A DNA stretch of 64,000 bases, from positions 1 through 64,000 of the forward strand of contig NZ_QDKO01000010.1 of assembly GCF_003094615.1 (NCBI RefSeq). Reading direction: 5' to 3'. This document shows, piece after piece, positions 43,926 through 52,040 of the stretch. Origin of the DNA: Caulobacter radicis. Lineage in GTDB: Bacteria > Pseudomonadota > Alphaproteobacteria > Caulobacterales > Caulobacteraceae. Position 1 is the first letter of the stretch; every line of letters begins with the position of its first letter. A model generated the notes under the pieces. That model had not been told where the DNA came from. It worked only from the letters and a program-made list of their open reading frames with translations, and did no database searches. The translations under genes and the position numbers were made by a program.

Positions 43926-45686
43926 ATGAGCGCCAGGGCCATTAACGTCAAGGATCGGCAAGCGGCGATCGTGCACGCCGCCGCGGCGCGGCGGGGTAAT
44001 GTCTATCTGCGCCTGGTCGCCACCTTCTCCATCGCCGCCATCCTGCATGTCTTCATCGGCATGCGGTGGGTCTGGGCCTGGGCGGCGATCTATACCGCGG
44101 CCCAGGTCTTCGAGCTTTGGCTGTTCCGGAAGCTGAAGGCCGCGCCCGAGCGGTTCCTGACCGGCTGGCGGGCCTGGTCGCTGGCGATCATGCCGGCGGT
44201 CACCTCGATCATCTTCGGGGCCCTGGCCCTGCCGCTGTTCGCCTCGCACCAGCGCTTCGCCCCCACCCTGGGCGGCATGCTGCTGGCCGGGGCGCTGCTC
44301 AACGTCATCGTCGTCAATGTCAGCCTGCGGTCGGCGACCCTGGCGGCGGCGGCGCCGCACGTCGTCTACCTGCTGATCGCGCCGTTCATCGGCCGGGCGG
44401 CCAATCCCGAGGCCCCGCTGGCCAACGCCCTGTGGTTCGGGGTGCTGCTGCTGATCGTCTCGGTCACGGTCGCCGCCCGCACCCTGGAGGCCGCGCTGAG
44501 GGCCGAGGAGGCCGCCAAGGCCGAGGCCGAACGCCGCCGCCACGAGGCGGAGGAAGCCGTGGCCGCCAAGAGCGCCTTCGTCGCCATGATCAGCCACGAG
44601 CTGCGCACCCCGATCAGCGCCATCCTGGCCGGCGCGGCGCGCCTGCACAGCGAGGTTCCCGAGGCCAGCGCGAAGGTTCACGCCCAGCTGATCGCCGACG
44701 CCGGCGACATGATGCGCACCCTGCTCAACGACCTGCTGGACTTCTCGCGGCTGGAGGCCGGCCGCATGGCGGTCGAGCGCGCGCCCTACGACCTGCGCCA
44801 GGCCCTGGCCGACACCCTGCGCCTGTGGCGGCCCGAGGTGCAGAAGAAGGGCCTGCGGCTGCGGATCGAAGGGGGCGCTGGCCTGCCGCGCTGGGTGTCG
44901 GGCGACGCCTTGCGGCTGCGCCAGGTGCTCAACAACCTCTTGTCCAATGCCATCAAGTTCACCGAGCGCGGCGAGATCGTCGTCAGTCTGGCCGCCCATC
45001 GCCAGGGCGAGGGCTGGACGCTGGAGATCGCCATCGCCGACACCGGCCGGGGCATCGAGCCGGAGGCCCTGCCGCGCCTGTTCACCCCCTTCGACCAGCT
45101 GTCCGCCGAGGTCGTGCGCCGGCACGGCGGCTCGGGCCTGGGCCTGGTGATCAGCCGCGAGCTGGCCCGGCTGATGGGCGGCGACATCACCGTGGCCAGC
45201 GAGGGCCTGGGCAAGGGCGCGACCCTGCGCCTGACCGTGCGGGTCGACGAGGCCCAGGCCCCGCCGGCCCAGGCCAGCGCCGCCTCGATCGCCGGGGCGC
45301 GGGTGCTGGTGGTCGACGACCACGTGGTCAACCGCCGCGCCGTCGAGCTCGTCCTGCAGACCTTCGGCGTCGCGCCGGTGCTGGCCGAGTCCGGCGAGCG
45401 GGCCCTGGAGCTGCTGGGCGCGGGCGGCTTCGACGTGGTGCTGATGGACGTCTACATGCCGGGCCTGGGCGGGCGCGAGACCACCCGCATCCTGCGCGGC
45501 GAGGCCGGCCCCAACCGCGAGGTGCCGGTGATCGCGGTGACCGCCTCCTCGACCTCCAAGGACTGGGACGCCTGCCGCGCCGCCGGCATGGACGCCCATG
45601 TGGCCAAGCCCATCGACCCGGCCCAGCTGCACGCGGCCCTGGTCGAGGTGCTGTCGAGCCCGCCGGCCCGCACGGCGGCCGCTTAG
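43926..45686 (+). CDS. membrane hybrid histidine kinase with receiver
   Basis: 586 residues from ATG 43926. Five or six N-terminal spans (residues 25-195) form a membrane sensor of unknown type, then a coiled-coil helix (RAEEAAKAEAERRRHEAEEA), HisKA with His224 in FVAMISHELRTPISA, HATPase (LNNLLSNAIKFTE, DTGRGIEPE, GGSGLGLVISRELA) and a C-terminal receiver with VDDH and Asp508 (DVVLMDVYMPG). No PAS domain. It is a separate transcription unit and no response-regulator partner is adjacent. The signal is unknown. Confidence 0.88.
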   Translation: MSARAINVKDRQAAIVHAAAARRGNVYLRLVATFSIAAILHVFIGMRWVWAWAAIYTAAQVFELWLFRKLKAAPERFLTGWRAWSLAIMPAVTSIIFGALALPLFASHQRFAPTLGGMLLAGALLNVIVVNVSLRSATLAAAAPHVVYLLIAPFIGRAANPEAPLANALWFGVLLLIVSVTVAARTLEAALRAEEAAKAEAERRRHEAEEAVAAKSAFVAMISHELRTPISAILAGAARLHSEVPEASAKVHAQLIADAGDMMRTLLNDLLDFSRLEAGRMAVERAPYDLRQALADTLRLWRPEVQKKGLRLRIEGGAGLPRWVSGDALRLRQVLNNLLSNAIKFTERGEIVVSLAAHRQGEGWTLEIAIADTGRGIEPEALPRLFTPFDQLSAEVVRRHGGSGLGLVISRELARLMGGDITVASEGLGKGATLRLTVRVDEAQAPPAQASAASIAGARVLVVDDHVVNRRAVELVLQTFGVAPVLAESGERALELLGAGGFDVVLMDVYMPGLGGRETTRILRGEAGPNREVPVIAVTASSTSKDWDACRAAGMDAHVAKPIDPAQLHAALVEVLSSPPARTAAA

Positions 45687-45712
45687 AGGCCCCTTTCCCG
45701 CCCTTGATCAAC

Positions 45713-45874
45713 CTCTCCCAGAGGGAGAGGGAGGGGCCCATGCGCAGCATGGGAGGGTGAGGGGTTTCAGACTTTCCGGATGGGGCAGGGACGAGGGGCC
45801 GGACGGCCAACGGCGTACCCCCTCACCCTCCCGTCGCTATGCGCCGGGCCCCTCCCTCTCCCCATGGGAGAGGG
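45713..45874. repeat. family A inverted-repeat pair running into the vsr coding region
   Basis: The left arm 45713-45770 (CTCTCCCAGAGGGAGAGGGAGGGGCCC, hairpin, GGGAGGGTGAGGGG) and right arm 45818-45874 (CCCCTCACCCTCCC, hairpin, GGGCCCCTCCCTCTCCCATGGGAGAGGG type) follow the family A pattern with a diverged outer palindrome. I give the arms as patterns, not full sequence. The right arm overlaps the last 12 codons of the vsr gene on the minus strand. Confidence 0.78.
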
Positions 45875-46274
45875 TCAGCTTCAAGCGCTCCACCAGCGCG
45901 GCCTCGTCCTTCATCTGGCATTCCCAGATCGTCTCGACCCGCCAGCCGGCCTGGGCGAGCGCGGCCTCGTTGCGCTCGTCGCGGGCCTTGTTCCTGGCCA
46001 CCTTGGCCAGCCAGTAGTCGCGGTTGGCCTTGGGCACGCGCGATCCGCGCGCGCAGTCGTGACCGTGCCAGAAGCAGCCGTGGACGAAGAACACCAGCTT
46101 TCGTCCCGGCATCACCAGGTCGGGCGAGCCGGGCAGGTCCTTCCGGTGCAGGCGATAGCGCGCGCCCAGGCCGGTGAGCAGCCGCCGCAGGGTCTTCTCC
46201 GGCGTGGTGCCGGTGCTCCTGACCCTGGCCATCACGGCCGAGCGCTTGGCGGGGTCGAAGACGTCGGTGGTCAT
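45837..46274 (-). CDS. vsr: very-short-patch-repair (Vsr) DNA mismatch endonuclease
   Basis: 145 residues from ATG 46274. Signatures: MARVRSTGTTPEKTLRRLL, LPGSPDLVMPGRKLVFFVHG (catalytic Asp52), CFWHGHDC (His70 and zinc-type ligands), and WRVETIWECQ. It nicks next to T:G mismatches made by deamination of 5-methylcytosine. The start overlaps the stop of the monooxygenase gene (ATGA), so translation is coupled. A Dcm-type methyltransferase gene lies about 2.4 kb upstream on the same strand. The last 12 residues (TLSHGEREGPGA) are encoded by a family A repeat arm and look like an acquired tail. Confidence 0.92.
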   Translation of the reverse strand: MTTDVFDPAKRSAVMARVRSTGTTPEKTLRRLLTGLGARYRLHRKDLPGSPDLVMPGRKLVFFVHGCFWHGHDCARGSRVPKANRDYWLAKVARNKARDERNEAALAQAGWRVETIWECQMKDEAALVERLKLTLSHGEREGPGA

Positions 46275-47473
46275 GGCCTCGTAACGCGCGGGAAGCGGCC
46301 CAGGCGCAGCGTGCCGGTCAGCAGCCTCACGCCAACCTGCTTGAAGCCCGGCAGGCGCGAGGTCGGGGTGAAGGCGAAGGTGCGAACCGCCGGCCAGAAC
46401 CAGCCGCGCGACTGGAACAGCGGGGTCAGGGCCTTGGAGGCCAGCTGGTAGAGGCCGGTATGGCGCCGCCGGTCGGCCTGCCAGCCCTTCAGCGCGGCGG
46501 GCGAGGGCGTCGCGGCCAGCCGATCGGCCAGCTCCACGGCGTCGACCAGGGCCAGGTTGCCGCCCTGGCCCAGCTGGGGACTGGTGCCGTGGGCCGCGTC
46601 GCCGATCAGGGCGCAGGCCCCGGCGTCCCAGCGCCCCACCGAGACGTCGCGATAGATCGCCCGGGAAAAGCCGCTCCAGTCGTCGTGCCCGGCGAAGGCC
46701 TGGGCCAGCTGCGGCCACAGCGGGGCCAGGCGCTGGTCGCGCCACTGGGCGAAGTCGCCGGCCAGGAAATCGTCGATGCCGGCCACCGGAACCGACCAGA
46801 ACACCGCCGTGCAGTTCTCCTCGCCGTCGGGGCCCCGGCCCACCGGCAGGGCGCCGCACATCACCTCGGCCCGGTGATAGACCTGCCGCAGGGCGCCGGC
46901 GAAGCGGCCGTCGGGGTCGGCCAGGTTGGTCCACACCGCGCCCCACGGATAGACCGGGGCGCGAGCCCCGGGCCGCAGCGTCGCGCGCAAGGCCGAGGCC
47001 GAGCCGTCGGCGACCAGCACGATGTCGAAGGGGCCGAAGGCGCGTCCGGCCGCGTCGTGCAGCGCCGGCCGCGCCGTGTTCTCCAGCCGGGTGATCCGCG
47101 CGCCGGTGACGATCTCCACCCCGGCCGGGGCCAGGGGGGCGTGCAGGGCGTCGAACAGCGCCGCGCGGTGGATGCCCACCCCGTGCGCGCCGGGCCGCCA
47201 GTCGCCGTAGTCCAGCGCCATGACCCGCCGGCCCCGGCTGTCGTGGCCGATCAGCGCCTGGACGGCTGCGCCGGCGGCGCGGACGGCGTCTTCCAGGCCA
47301 AGCGCACGCAAGGCCGCCAGGCCGGTCGGCTGAAGCAGCAGGCCCGAGCCCACCGGCCGAGCCTGCTCGAACGCCTCCAGCAGCGTCACGGCATGGCCTT
47401 GGCGGGCGAGCGCGAGGGCGGCGGCCATGCCGCCGACCCCGCAGCCGACGATGCCGATCTTCAGGGTGGTCAT
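46271..47473 (-). CDS. FAD-dependent aromatic monooxygenase (PHBH/UbiH fold)
   Basis: 400 residues. FAD-binding signatures of the class A flavoprotein monooxygenases: GIVGCGVGGMAAALALA with the dinucleotide motif (10-15), the DG motif in DIVLVADGSASALRATL, and the GD motif in ALIGDAAHGTSPQLGQGGN. The C-terminal region is membrane-associated in character (SRGWFWPAVRTFAF). The substrate is unknown; relatives hydroxylate ubiquinone precursors, aromatic acids or antibiotics. It overlaps vsr by 4 bases, an odd partnership of a flavoenzyme with a repair nuclease. Confidence 0.85.
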   Translation of the reverse strand: MTTLKIGIVGCGVGGMAAALALARQGHAVTLLEAFEQARPVGSGLLLQPTGLAALRALGLEDAVRAAGAAVQALIGHDSRGRRVMALDYGDWRPGAHGVGIHRAALFDALHAPLAPAGVEIVTGARITRLENTARPALHDAAGRAFGPFDIVLVADGSASALRATLRPGARAPVYPWGAVWTNLADPDGRFAGALRQVYHRAEVMCGALPVGRGPDGEENCTAVFWSVPVAGIDDFLAGDFAQWRDQRLAPLWPQLAQAFAGHDDWSGFSRAIYRDVSVGRWDAGACALIGDAAHGTSPQLGQGGNLALVDAVELADRLAATPSPAALKGWQADRRRHTGLYQLASKALTPLFQSRGWFWPAVRTFAFTPTSRLPGFKQVGVRLLTGTLRLGRFPRVTRP

Positions 47474-47519
47474 GCTGGGACGATACGCGCCGCGAGAACC
47501 ATCAAGTCCCCAAAGCTCT

Positions 47520-47624
47520 CGTCATCCCGGCCGCAGCGCGAAGCGCGGAGAGCCGGGACCCAGGAGCCGCCGCACCGCCGTCGCCCCTGGGTCCCGGATC
47601 GGCCTTCGGCCGTCCGGGATGACG
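47520..47624. repeat. family B inverted-repeat element
   Basis: The left arm CGTCATCCCGG, small hairpin (CGCAGCGCGAAGCGCG), CCGGGACCCAGG, and the right arm CCTGGGTCCCGG, small hairpin (CGGCCTTCGGCCG), CCGGGATGACG. Same family as 27649-27788. It lies between cysK and the monooxygenase gene, 46 bases upstream of the latter's ATG and 14 bases past the cysK stop codon. Confidence 0.82.
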
Positions 47625-47638
47625 ATATTGAAATAGGC

Positions 47639-48625
47639 CTACAGCCCCTCGAACAGGGCGGTCGACAGGTAGCGTTCGGCGAAGCTGGGGATGATCGCCA
47701 CGATCAGCTTGCCGGCGTATTCGTCGCGCAGGGCCAGGTCGAAGGCGGCGGTCAGGGCCGCGCCCGAGCTGATGCCCACCGGCAGGCCTTCGGTGGACGC
47801 CGCGCGGCGGGCCATGGCGAAGGCGTCGTCGTTGTTCACCTGGACGATGTCGTCGATGACGCCGCGATCCAGGATCCCCGGCACGAAGCCCGCGCCGATG
47901 CCCTGGATCTTGTGCGGACCCGGCTGGCCGCCCGACAGAACGGCGCTGGCTTCCGGCTCGACGGCCACCATCTTCAGGCCCGGCTTGCGGGCCTTCAGCA
48001 CCTGGCCGACGCCGCTGATCGTGCCGCCGGTGCCCACGCCCGAGACCACGGCGTCGACGGCGCCGGCGGTGTCGTTCCAGATCTCTTCCGCGGTCGAGAC
48101 GCGGTGGATCAGCGGGTTGGCGGTGTTCTCGAACTGCTGGGGCATCACCGCGCCGGGGGTGGCGTCGACGATCTCCTGGGCGCGGGCCACGGCGCCGCGC
48201 ATGCCCTTCTCGGCCGGGGTCAGCTCAAGCTTGGCGCCGAGCAGCAGCAGCATCTTGCGGCGCTCGATCGACATGCTTTCCGGCATCACCAGGGTCAGCT
48301 TGTAGCCCTTGGCGGCGGCCACGAAGGCCAGGGCGATGCCGGTATTGCCGCTGGTCGGCTCGACGATCGAACCGCCCGGCTTCAGCAGGCCCTTGGCCTC
48401 GAGATACTCGATCATCGCCACGCCGATGCGGTCCTTGACCGAGGCCAGCGGGTTGAAGAACTCGAGCTTGGCCACGACCTCGCCCTTGGGCTTCAGCTCG
48501 GCCGACAGGCGCGGCAGACGGATCAGCGGGGTGTCGCCGACGGTGTCGATGATGGAGTCGTAGATCTTGCCCCGGCCGGCGCGCTTGAAGCGCGCGGCGT
48601 CGTACAGGCTGGAAGCGTCGTCCAT
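47639..48625 (-). CDS. cysK: cysteine synthase A (O-acetylserine sulfhydrylase)
   Basis: 328 residues. PLP-enzyme signatures: [15 protein letters not shown] with the Schiff-base Lys64, [35 protein letters not shown] and GISSGAAL. It makes cysteine from O-acetylserine and sulfide. It lies downstream of dcm (75-base gap) and upstream of the monooxygenase and vsr genes on the same strand. The N-terminal 20 residues before the canonical start of the fold are slightly longer than in E. coli CysK. Confidence 0.94.
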   Translation of the reverse strand: MDDASSLYDAARFKRAGRGKIYDSIIDTVGDTPLIRLPRLSAELKPKGEVVAKLEFFNPLASVKDRIGVAMIEYLEAKGLLKPGGSIVEPTSGNTGIALAFVAAAKGYKLTLVMPESMSIERRKMLLLLGAKLELTPAEKGMRGAVARAQEIVDATPGAVMPQQFENTANPLIHRVSTAEEIWNDTAGAVDAVVSGVGTGGTISGVGQVLKARKPGLKMVAVEPEASAVLSGGQPGPHKIQGIGAGFVPGILDRGVIDDIVQVNNDDAFAMARRAASTEGLPVGISSGAALTAAFDLALRDEYAGKLIVAIIPSFAERYLSTALFEGL

Positions 48626-48700
48626 GGTGATCTCTCGGGGATGAAAAGCAGGCCCTAGGTGATCTCCACCTTAAGCCGTGGGAATTGGGCTGTCAGCGAC

Positions 48701-49828
48701 CTATTCGGCCGCCAGGGCCGCAGTTTTCCTGGCAGCGAGCGGAGTCAACAGATGCTCGGCCAGCCAGCGCACGGCCGGGGCGGCCACGCCGTCGCCGATC
48801 ACGTGCAGGCCGGCCGTGGCGCTTTTGGGCAGGGCGTAGCTGTCGGGCAGGCCCATCAGCCGGGCGCCTTCGCGGGGGCTGACCAGGCGCGAGCGCACGG
48901 TTCCCTTGTCGATGACGAGAAGGGTCTGCCGCGAGGAGCCGCCGCGCGGGGTGCGCAGGCAGCCGGCCAGGCCGTCGAACCGCACCTCGGCGCGCTGTTC
49001 GCCGCCGCGCATGCGCCGGAAGACGCCGCCGACCGCGCGCTCTCCGCTGGCGATCCGGGCGTCCACCGAGGCGCGGTGGGCCGGGGCCATCAGCTCCAGC
49101 AGGGCCTGGGTGGCCTCGTCGCCGCGCCATTCGACGGCGTCGTCGGGCTCGAGCACGGTGGAAAGGTCGGTGTTGCGGGCCGGCGGGGCGGGCAGGGCCC
49201 ACCACAGCCAGCGGTCCTTCAGCGCCTGGGGCAGGCGGGCGGCGGCCTCGCGCACGGCGCGGCTGTGGAACGGTCCCTGGCCGGTCAGGCCGTCGGTGAG
49301 CGCGCGGGTGGCGACCACGAAGACGCGCGGCCGCGACTGGGGCGTGAAGTTCGCCGCGTCGATTTCCAGAGCCCCGAACCGGTAGCCCTGGTCGGCCAGG
49401 GCCTGGCACAGGGCCGTGAAGTCCTCGCCGCGGTGCGAGGTGAGCAGGCCCACCACGTTCTCGATGACGATGGTGGTCGGGGCGCGGCCCTCGTCCTCCA
49501 GCGCCTCGATCAGCCGCCAGAAGCCGAAGAAGGCCGACGAGCGCCCGCCGTGCAGGCCCGCCCGGGCGCCGGCCAGGCTGAAGTCCTGGCAGGGGCTCGA
49601 GGCCCAGGCCAGGTCCGCCTGCCCCGGCAGGTCGGCCGCCTCCAGCTTGAAGACGTCGCCGGTGTGGAAGTGGTCGTCCGCGCCTTCGAAATTGGCGCGG
49701 TAGGTCTGCGCCTTCACCGGGTCGAAATCGTTGGCGAAGGCGCAGGTCCAGCCTTCGCCGAGGCCGATGCGGGCCATGCCGCCGCCGGCGAAGAATTCAT
49801 AGAAGACGGGGCGGGCGTTGTGATTCAT
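48701..49828 (-). CDS. C5-cytosine DNA methyltransferase (Dcm family)
   Basis: 375 residues from ATG 49828. The conserved motifs are in order: I (EFFAGGGMARIGLGEGW), IV with catalytic Cys80 (SSPCQDFSLAG), VI (VIENVVGLLTS, Glu123), VIII (TPQSRPRVFVVATR), a variable target-recognition region at about residues 190-300, then IX-X (RLVSPREGARLMGLPD, IGDGVAAPAVRWLAEHL). It makes 5-methylcytosine; the target cannot be read from the sequence. No restriction endonuclease gene is adjacent, so it looks solitary, and a vsr gene sits further along the same strand. Confidence 0.92.
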   Translation of the reverse strand: MNHNARPVFYEFFAGGGMARIGLGEGWTCAFANDFDPVKAQTYRANFEGADDHFHTGDVFKLEAADLPGQADLAWASSPCQDFSLAGARAGLHGGRSSAFFGFWRLIEALEDEGRAPTTIVIENVVGLLTSHRGEDFTALCQALADQGYRFGALEIDAANFTPQSRPRVFVVATRALTDGLTGQGPFHSRAVREAAARLPQALKDRWLWWALPAPPARNTDLSTVLEPDDAVEWRGDEATQALLELMAPAHRASVDARIASGERAVGGVFRRMRGGEQRAEVRFDGLAGCLRTPRGGSSRQTLLVIDKGTVRSRLVSPREGARLMGLPDSYALPKSATAGLHVIGDGVAAPAVRWLAEHLLTPLAARKTAALAAE

Positions 49829-49876
49829 CGTGCTTGGCAGATTAGCTTGAGCCGCCGCTTCGAGGATAGCGCCCGC

Positions 49877-50344
49877 ATGATCCGATCCACCGTCGTCGTC
49901 GTCGCCTGCGTGCTTCTGGCCGGATGCGGCGACGGTCCGCTGGGCGCCGCCGAGGGCGCGGCCTCCGCGCCCGCCGACGCCCCGGCCGGCGTCGCCGCCG
50001 GTCCCGACTACGCCGGCGACTTCGACCTGGTGGGAACCGAGCCTTTCTGGGCGGGCAAGGTGCGGGCCGAGACCATCACGCTCGACCGCATGGAGGGCGG
50101 CGCGGTCGCCCTGCCCAATCCCGGCGTGCGCATCGACGGCGAGCAGGGCGTCTGGGACGCCGAGCAGCCGGGCGAGGCGGGGGCAGAGGGTCATCGCCTG
50201 GTCTTCCGCCTGACCCCGCGGCCGTGCTCGGACGGCATGTCGGATCGCGTGTTCAGCCACGCGGCCGAGGTCTGGCTGGACGGAACCACCTTCAAGGGCT
50301 GCGCGGCGCGGACCGAAGACCTGGCCAGGCAGGGGCGGCCTTAG
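49877..50344 (+). CDS. lipoprotein, COG3650-like domain
   Basis: 155 residues from ATG 49877. Lipoprotein signal with lipobox LLAGC (Cys at about residue 17), then an Ala/Pro-rich tether and a compact domain with GTEPFWAGKV at its start and PCSDGMSDRVFSH followed by FKGCAA. The GTEPFW and DGMSD elements with the two distal cysteines recall the COG3650 type of small envelope proteins. No function is known. It is divergent from dcm. Confidence 0.78.
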   Translation: MIRSTVVVVACVLLAGCGDGPLGAAEGAASAPADAPAGVAAGPDYAGDFDLVGTEPFWAGKVRAETITLDRMEGGAVALPNPGVRIDGEQGVWDAEQPGEAGAEGHRLVFRLTPRPCSDGMSDRVFSHAAEVWLDGTTFKGCAARTEDLARQGRP

Positions 50345-50352
50345 GAGGAGCG

Positions 50353-50440
50353 AAATCCTCGTCCTTCGACAGGCTCAGGATGAGGATTTCGACTGCGCGG
50401 CCTATGGTTTGGTCCTCACCCTGAGCTTGTCGAAGGGCGG
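50353..50440. repeat. family E inverted-repeat element (CCTTCGACAGGCTCAGGAT type)
   Basis: The left arm has ATCCTCGTCCTTCGACAGG and CTCAGGATGAGGAT, which folds on itself. The right arm (about 50411-50440) is CCTCACCCTGAGCTTGTCGA then AGGGCGGGG. A better preserved copy is at 53208-53298. This sequence type is frequent between genes of Caulobacterales and sphingomonads in my experience. Confidence 0.78.
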
Positions 50441-50491
50441 GGACCACGCAGGGCGGCTCCTAGCCGCCCTTGATGTCGCCTGAGGGCGGCG

Positions 50492-50629
50492 TCAGCCGCC
50501 CTTGATGTCGATGGTCTCGATCTGCGACTGGGTCGCCTCGGCCTTGTGGGAGCGGCCCGGGATGGGCAGCAGCAGGCCGACGGCGATGGCCGCGACGATG
50601 GCGAGAGCGATGAGGGCCTTGGCCGCCAT
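50492..50629 (-). CDS. 45-residue single-span membrane protein
   Basis: Minus-strand frame from ATG 50629: short basic start (MAAK), hydrophobic span (ALIALAIVAAIAVGLLLPIP), then a polar tail ending IETIDIKGG. The stop codon sits in an AGGGCGGC-TGAC-GCCGCCCT hairpin. A 17-base copy of the gene's end (AGCCGCCCTTGATGTCG as read on the plus strand) recurs at 50462-50478, 32 bases from the original at 50494-50510. Upstream SD is weak. The amino-acid pattern is strongly like a real membrane miniprotein. Confidence 0.5.
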   Translation of the reverse strand: MAAKALIALAIVAAIAVGLLLPIPGRSHKAEATQSQIETIDIKGG

Positions 50630-50732
50630 GGCGTGTTTCTGGTCCGTTTCGGGTCTGTAAATTCAGCGCCCGTGCCCGACATATGGTTCCGCCCGCGGAG
50701 CTTGCAAGGGCGCCGATGAACGGCGGTATCGC

Positions 50733-50878
50733 GACCCTCTCCCTGAAGGGAGAGGTGTCCGCGAAGCGGACGGAGAGGGAAGCGACCTCCGGGTCGGCCA
50801 GCGTCTCAGAAGCTGAAAACGACCCCCCTCCGGCCCTCCGGCCCTCCGGGCCACCTCCCCCAGGAGGGGGGAGGATCC
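50733..50878. repeat. family C inverted-repeat element, diverged
   Basis: The left half has CCCTCTCCCTGAAGGGAGAGG and GTCCGCGAAGCGGAC hairpins. The right half has GAAGCTGAAAACGACCCCCC, a duplicated GGCCCTCC, then CCACCTCCCCCAGGAGGGGG. The right half is nearly identical to that of the element at 60177-60298. The element ends at the stop codon of the next minus-strand gene. Confidence 0.75.
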
Positions 50879-51183
50879 TACAGCCGCCCGCGCGCCCCGC
50901 CTTTCAGGGCGTCGATCTTGCGTTCGGGTCGCGGCGCGGTTTCCGCCTCCAGCGTCGGGAGGGACCAGCCGCCGGCCGGCCGCGCCGCGCGCTCGGGCGG
51001 CAGGGCCTGGACGATCTTGCGCACCGTGCCGGCCATCTGGCCCAGCAGCCGCACCTTGTCGGACGCCTTGCGGAACGCCTCGCGGTCGAGGCCCTCCTCC
51101 ATAGCGGCCCACAGCTCATCCATCGCCGCCATCAGCCGCTGCTGGATCTTCGCGCACCAGGCGCGGGAGGTTTCGCTGGTCAT
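50878..51183 (-). CDS. 101-residue helical hypothetical protein
   Basis: Start at ATG 51183 (MTSETSRAWCAKIQQRL); an ATG four codons upstream is possible. The first 65 residues are amphipathic helix (AAMDELWAAMEEGLDREAF, SDKVRLLGQMAGTVRKIV), and the tail is Arg/Pro-rich. It is soluble and probably all-helical, perhaps an oligomeric or DNA-associated protein. I do not recognise a family. It is flanked on both sides by repeat elements. Confidence 0.6.
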   Translation of the reverse strand: MTSETSRAWCAKIQQRLMAAMDELWAAMEEGLDREAFRKASDKVRLLGQMAGTVRKIVQALPPERAARPAGGWSLPTLEAETAPRPERKIDALKGGARGRL

Positions 51184-51309
51184 GCCTGGAAGCATGGGGC
51201 CGGTTTCAGGGTGTCGGATAAGAAACGTGTGTTTTCGTGTAGGGCGTTGAATTCGTTGAAGGTGAGGTGAAGATTAGCGGGGATAGACACCGCCCGCCCC
51301 CCCACCTCC

Positions 51310-51440
51310 CGTCATTCCCGCCCTTGTGGCGGGAACCCCTCTATCAGCCGCAAGGGCAGGAGGGGCGGATCGCTGGCGATCCGCTGGCGCTTCACCTGCG
51401 AACGGAACCTGGGGTTCCCGCCACGAGGGCGGGAATGACG
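51310..51440. repeat. family F inverted-repeat element (CGTCATTCCCGCC type)
   Basis: The left arm CGTCATTCCCGCCCTTGTGG, CGGGAACCCC and the right arm GGGGTTCCCGCC, ACGAGGGCGGGAATGACG are reverse complements. The interior of about 70 bases includes GCTGGCGATCCGCTGGC. It lies in the 300-base gap between the 101-residue protein gene and the cupin gene; the rest of that gap shows nothing. Confidence 0.82.
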
Positions 51441-51484
51441 AGCGAAAAGGAAGGTCCTGTGGATAACTTTCGCCCCTTCACCCC

Positions 51485-51964
51485 CTACCGCTTGCGCCCA
51501 CTGTCCGCCACGTACGGCGTCCCGTCCCGGTGGCGATAGGTCTCCTCGCCCGGATGAATGACGAGATCGAGGTCGGGATAGTCGCAGCCGTCCTCGTCGG
51601 GCCGGCGCGAGCCCATCTCCAGCAGCACGGCCGGCTTGTCCGAGCGGTTCTGGATCTGGTGGCCGTTGGGCACGCCGGCCTTGAAGCCCGCGCAGTCGCC
51701 GGCCTTGAGGATCGTCTCGCCCCCATTCTCGACCAGCACCACCTCGCCCTCGACCACCCAGACGAACTCGTCTTCCGCCGTGTGCCAGTGGCGCTGGCTG
51801 GACCAGGTTCCGGGCTCCAGCCGCATCAGGTTGACCCCGAACTGGGTCAGGCCGACGGCGTCGCCCAGCTTCCAGCGCTTGCGCGCCCGGCAGGGCAGGT
51901 CGAAGGGCGCGGGATAGGCCGTGCCGTGACGGGTGGGCGCCTGGTCGATGTCGATCTTGGGCAT
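51485..51964 (-). CDS. cupin-domain protein
   Basis: 159 residues. A single conserved-barrel cupin: motif 1 [20 protein letters not shown] with the His and Glu metal ligands, motif 2 [11 protein letters not shown] with the distal His. Conserved regions before and after ([25 protein letters not shown]) match the family of small cupins with unknown substrate found in proteobacteria, sometimes annotated as transcription-linked or sugar-binding. It is divergent from dapE. Confidence 0.85.
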   Translation of the reverse strand: MPKIDIDQAPTRHGTAYPAPFDLPCRARKRWKLGDAVGLTQFGVNLMRLEPGTWSSQRHWHTAEDEFVWVVEGEVVLVENGGETILKAGDCAGFKAGVPNGHQIQNRSDKPAVLLEMGSRRPDEDGCDYPDLDLVIHPGEETYRHRDGTPYVADSGRKR

Positions 51965-52040
51965 GGTCGGCCTTGACAGAATTCAGAGAAGGATCGTGCT
52001 GGGTTTGCGTCCCGCCAATGGGAAGCCTAAAGCCTGCAAC

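Noticed and set aside
48659..49876. Long plus-strand extension upstream of the lipoprotein gene
   Set aside because: It is antisense to the methyltransferase gene; the signal peptide and lipobox start at 49877.
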